Source of the DNA: Beijerinckiaceae bacterium
Lineage (GTDB): Bacteria > Pseudomonadota > Alphaproteobacteria > Rhizobiales > Beijerinckiaceae
Length of the DNA: 8,125 nt
Assembly (NCBI GenBank): GCA_947458675.1
Contig: CANHAW010000078.1
Span: forward strand, 1 to 8,125
Direction of reading: 5' to 3'
Shown: one piece after another, positions 5,502 through 8,125 of the stretch
Layout: each line of letters begins with the position of its first letter
Numbering within the stretch: position 1 is the stretch's first letter
Notes under the pieces: model-generated
Told to the model about the DNA's origin: nothing
The model's input: only the letters and a program-made list of their open reading frames with translations
Database searches by the model: none
Made by a program: the position numbers and the translations under genes

Positions 5502-7007
5502 GTGACAAGCGGCGCCGGCTCACCCGTTGCACCTCCCGAGAGCCCGCCGAATACGAGACGGCTGTTCTTCACCGTCTTCCCTTCGATCATGCTGCCCATG
5601 TTCATGGCCATGAGCGATCAGACGATTGTCGCCAGCGCCTTGCCGGCCATTGCCGGGGCGCTCGGCGATGTCGAGCGGATCTCCTGGCCTGTCGTCGCCT
5701 ATCTGCTCGCCATGACCATTGCCGCGCCCGTCTATGGCTATCTTGGCGACCGTTTCGGTCGGCGCCGCCTGATGCTGCTGGCGCTTTGCGTTTATATCTG
5801 CTCGTCGCTGGCCTGCGCCTTTGCACCATCGATCCTGCTGCTGGCTCTTGCGCGTTTCATGCAGGGACTTGGCGGCGGCGGCCTGATGTCGCTCTCGCAA
5901 GCGCTTATCGGCGAGGCGGTCCCGCCGCGCCAGCGCGGCCAGTTTCAAGGCTATCTTGCCGGTATCGCCGTGTCGGCTTCGGCTTTCGGTCCTGTGGCAG
6001 GCGTTTTTCTGACCGAGCTTTTTGGTTGGCGAGCGATTTTTCTGATGAATGTGCCCGTCGGAATTCTCGCCATTCTGCTCACCTTGCGGCTGAAGCCGCG
6101 GCCGGTCGTGCGCCAGGGTGAATGGCATTTCGATTTTCCGGGCCTGTTTTATTTCATCTGTCTCGTTGTTCCGGTGCTGCTGGCGCTCGATCAGATCCGG
6201 GCTTTCGATGTTGAGCGGCGCCCGCTCATTCTTGCCATGTTGGTCACGGCTGTTGTGGCTTTCGTTTTGCTGATGCGGCGTGAGTGGAAAACAGAGACGC
6301 CGCTTCTGCCCGTGCGGCTGTTCCGGCAATCGGCCATCTGGCGCGCCGATCTGATGACCGCCTGCCACGGGGCAACGCTGGTTTCGCTGGTGGCTTTTCT
6401 GCCGATCTATCTGCGCGCTGCGCGGCAGGCGAGCCCGGCTGATATTTCCTTCGTTCTGCTAGTCGTCACAACCGCCATTGGCATTGGCTCGGTGACGACG
6501 GGGCGCATTGTGTCGCGCACCGGCAGAACGATGATCTTCCCCTCCATCGGCATGATGGTGACAGCCTGTCTGATCATTATTTTTGCGCTTTATTCGCACG
6601 CTCTCTCAATCGGCCAGATCGCTGCGCTGCTGACGCTCAATGCGATTTCGATGGGTACGGTGATGGGCGTGGCGCAGGTGACGGTGCAGACGGCGGCCGG
6701 CCCGCATGCTCTTGGTCAGGCGGCTGCATCGGTGCAATTGTCGCGCTCTGTCGGCGCATCGCTTGGCACAGCGACGATCGGAACGGTTTTGTTCGCCAGC
6801 ATGGCTTGGCGCGATCCCGAGGCGGCGAGACTTTTCGGCGCCATTCTCAACGATACGCAAGCCGCTCTGTCATCCTTGCCGGCGCAGCGCGCCGCAGATG
6901 TGCGCGAGGGCGTATCGGATGCTTTCAGAGCGGCTTTTCTTGCCCTTGCGCTTTTCCCCATTGTTGGATCGCTGCTGGCCTGGAGCAATCCCATGCGGCG
7001 CGTGTAA
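5502..7007 (+). CDS. MFS drug:H+ antiporter of the EmrB/QacA (DHA2, 14-TM) type
   Basis: This encodes 501 residues. The GTG at 5502 is chosen because GAAAGG (5489-5494) lies seven bases upstream and the product then starts about 20 residues before the first membrane helix. The frame is open back to 5307 but that part crosses the modA promoter. Family motifs follow in order: D39 in MSDQTIVASALP, motif A GYLGDRFGRRR (79-89), motif B LARFMQGLGGG (115-125), and motif C GPVAG (163-167) before the GWRAIFLMNVPVG stretch. These mark the 14-helix EmrB/QacA group of inner-membrane proton-driven exporters. The length fits. It is divergent from modA with a 159-base gap and convergent with the stress protein gene, seven bases apart. 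No EmrA-like adaptor gene is beside it, so it probably works alone. The substrate cannot be told; a metabolite or toxic compound is possible, and any link to molybdenum is unproven. Confidence 0.9.
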   Translation: MTSGAGSPVAPPESPPNTRRLFFTVFPSIMLPMFMAMSDQTIVASALPAIAGALGDVERISWPVVAYLLAMTIAAPVYGYLGDRFGRRRLMLLALCVYICSSLACAFAPSILLLALARFMQGLGGGGLMSLSQALIGEAVPPRQRGQFQGYLAGIAVSASAFGPVAGVFLTELFGWRAIFLMNVPVGILAILLTLRLKPRPVVRQGEWHFDFPGLFYFICLVVPVLLALDQIRAFDVERRPLILAMLVTAVVAFVLLMRREWKTETPLLPVRLFRQSAIWRADLMTACHGATLVSLVAFLPIYLRAARQASPADISFVLLVVTTAIGIGSVTTGRIVSRTGRTMIFPSIGMMVTACLIIIFALYSHALSIGQIAALLTLNAISMGTVMGVAQVTVQTAAGPHALGQAAASVQLSRSVGASLGTATIGTVLFASMAWRDPEAARLFGAILNDTQAALSSLPAQRAADVREGVSDAFRAAFLALALFPIVGSLLAWSNPMRRV

Positions 7008-7014
7008 GGCCTGA

Positions 7015-7848
7015 TCAGCTCGTCATCAGAACAGGCACTTCGGCATAATTCATGACGTGGCTGGTCGCGCCGCCGAAAAACATCTGGCGCAGGCGGCTTT
7101 GCGTATAGGCGCCCTTGATCAGAAGATCGCCCCCGAGCGCTTCGACGCCGCGCAAAATAGCCTCGCCGCTGTTGCGGTGCTTTGCATTGCGCACGACGAA
7201 TTCGGCGGCAATGCCATGGTTGCTCAGCAATTCTGCAAAAATCTCGCCCGATGGGCCTTCAGAGCGGAATTCCTCCACTGTCATCACGCTGACCTTTTGC
7301 GCATGACGCAATAAGGGCATGGCCATGGCGCTGGCGCGCGCCGTCTCCATGCTCTGGTTCCAGGCGATGACAATATGTTCAGCCGTTTTTTCCGGCGGCT
7401 TGGGTGGCGCCAGCAGGATGGGGCGGCCGCTTTCAAACAAAACCGTTTCAGCCGTCGCCATGCGCGGGTCGCCGCGATCTGTGCCGGGGCGGCCCAGAAT
7501 GGTGCAATCGAAAATGCGGGCATAGCTGCCGATCTGACTGTCGCCGAATGAGCGCTCGCCCGTCCAGCCAAAGGAGGGCAGGCGCGCATCGCCGCCGCGC
7601 CGGGCAAAGCCATTGTCCAGCATGAAAGTCTCAAATCGCTTGGCCGCCTCGTCAGCCATTTCCTTCCAGGTATTCTGATCGGAGACGGTCCAGCTCACCG
7701 GCATGTCGAAAGCGACAAGGTCTGGCAGATCGGGGCCAAGCGGCATGCCCTCGACATAGGAATCGAACCGGCGCGCCACCAGCAGGGCGGTCTGCAGCAC
7801 GGATTCCACGCCTGAATGGGATTCGACCGGCACCAAAAGGTTTTTCAT
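7015..7848 (-). CDS. Tandem-domain universal stress protein (UspA family)
   Basis: This encodes 277 residues. The ATG at 7848 has AAGGG eight bases upstream and gives the typical UspA opening MKNLLVPVESH. Two UspA domains follow. Domain one (about 1-150) ends with TILGRPGTDRGDPRMATAE and ESGRPILLAP; domain two (about 155-277) begins EHIVIAWNQSMETARA and ends near VPVLMTS. The ATP-binding loop of domain two, usually G-x2-G-x9-G-S/T, here reads GAYTQSRLRQMFFGGATSH, with Thr249 in place of the second Gly, and the domain-one equivalent is also atypical. ATP binding is therefore doubtful. Such tandem proteins are found with stress, redox and anaerobic-growth genes. It stands as a single gene, converging with the exporter gene; its own 5' region carries a small hairpin next to the ribosome site. 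Confidence 0.88.
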   Translation of the reverse strand: MKNLLVPVESHSGVESVLQTALLVARRFDSYVEGMPLGPDLPDLVAFDMPVSWTVSDQNTWKEMADEAAKRFETFMLDNGFARRGGDARLPSFGWTGERSFGDSQIGSYARIFDCTILGRPGTDRGDPRMATAETVLFESGRPILLAPPKPPEKTAEHIVIAWNQSMETARASAMAMPLLRHAQKVSVMTVEEFRSEGPSGEIFAELLSNHGIAAEFVVRNAKHRNSGEAILRGVEALGGDLLIKGAYTQSRLRQMFFGGATSHVMNYAEVPVLMTS

Positions 7849-7861
7849 GGCTTGAGCCCTT

Positions 7862-7875
7862 GGGGTTTTGACCCC
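7862..7875 (-). other. Small hairpin adjoining the Usp gene ribosome binding site
   Basis: GGGGT (7862-7866) pairs with ACCCC (7871-7875) around a four-base loop, directly upstream of the AAGGG Shine-Dalgarno at 7861-7857. It could tune translation of the stress protein, but a five-base stem is common in GC-rich DNA. Confidence 0.3.
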
Positions 7876-7958
7876 CCGACCATGGCACGAAGCGGGCCCG
7901 ACGAACAGATGCCCCCTCAACGCGTCAGGCTTGGGGCGGTCGTGTGCTTTTCGGGACG

Positions 7959-8014
7959 ATTCCGGCCGGTTGTGCGTGAGCGAGCCTATGTCGCGTGGCG
8001 TCCCGGACCGGAAT
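7959..8014. repeat. Imperfect inverted repeat in the region upstream of the Usp gene
   Basis: ATTCCGGCCGG (7959-7969) is the reverse complement of CCGGACCGGAAT (8003-8014) apart from one inserted base, with 33 bases between them. It lies about 110 bases upstream of the Usp start in non-coding DNA. It could be a protein site or a long hairpin; GC-rich chance is the alternative. Confidence 0.35.
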
Positions 8015-8068
8015 GAATGTCAATCTCGCCCCCACCATTGCCATGAAGGGCGCCGTTGTGGATGCCGG

Positions 8069-8094
8069 GCAGGCTGGAGAAGGGTCCAGCCTGC
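8069..8094. terminator. Perfect hairpin, possible weak terminator
   Basis: A perfect ten-base stem GCAGGCTGGA (8069-8078) and TCCAGCCTGC (8085-8094) encloses the loop GAAGGG. On the plus strand it is followed by only a short T run (CATTTTCG from 8101), and on the minus strand by none. No gene is visible to its left on the plus strand. It is a real structure; the terminator role is uncertain. The remaining bases from 7849 to 8125 hold no gene I can support. Confidence 0.4.
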
Positions 8095-8125
8095 AGATGA
8101 CATTTTCGTTGGCTTAAGAATCCAT

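Noticed and set aside
5520..6368. A 282-codon minus-strand open frame inside the MFS gene
   Set aside because: Its product is rich in Gln, Arg, His and Asn, typical of the reverse complement of a membrane protein gene; the plus strand has clear MFS motifs.
7008..7018. CTGATCAG palindrome between the MFS and Usp genes as a bidirectional terminator
   Set aside because: The palindrome is eight bases with no loop and no T tract, so it cannot form a usable terminator hairpin.
8013..8115. A 34-codon plus-strand frame starting at ATG 8013
   Set aside because: It has no convincing ribosome site, crosses the hairpin at 8069-8094 and resembles no known protein.

Overview
The window is a GC-rich (roughly 60 %) stretch that reads like an alphaproteobacterium, probably of the Hyphomicrobiales. 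The evidence for this is the gene style: short ModE-type regulator, alphaproteobacterial-looking ModABC, a CoxL-like molybdenum hydroxylase and tandem-UspA stress protein. The genus cannot be fixed from the sequence alone. Coding density is high, and several starts are GTG (modB, modC, the MFS gene).

Layout, left to right. On the minus strand, bases 2253 to 1 hold three same-direction genes: an isochorismatase-family cysteine hydrolase, a two-domain RidA-like protein and the N-terminal 245 codons of a xanthine dehydrogenase/CO dehydrogenase-type large subunit that runs off the left edge. Divergent from these, on the plus strand (2377-3206), lie a TrmO/TsaA-fold gene and a short ModE-type regulator, coupled by an ATGA overlap. 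They meet tail to tail, with a 10-base overlap, a minus-strand molybdate ABC transporter operon modA-modB-modC (5342 to 3197). Divergent from modA is a 14-TM-type MFS exporter gene (5502-7007). It converges with a tandem-domain universal stress protein gene (7848-7015). The last 277 bases hold no supportable gene, only a strong hairpin and a weaker inverted repeat.

The unifying theme is molybdenum. ModABC imports molybdate, a clear Mo-box-like palindrome lies over the predicted modA promoter, and a ModE-type regulator sits next door. A consumer of the cofactor, a molybdenum hydroxylase large subunit, is 2 kb away. Its operon partners, an amide-hydrolysing cysteine hydrolase and a RidA-like protein, resemble the RutB/RutC pairing of pyrimidine breakdown. 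A pathway that hydroxylates an N-heterocycle and then hydrolyses an amide is therefore plausible but unproven.

The main open points are three. Neither ModE nor ModC carries the molybdate-binding TOBE/MOP domain that normally closes the sensing loop. The TrmO-like gene is translationally coupled to the regulator. The substrate of the hydroxylase/hydrolase/RidA set is unknown.
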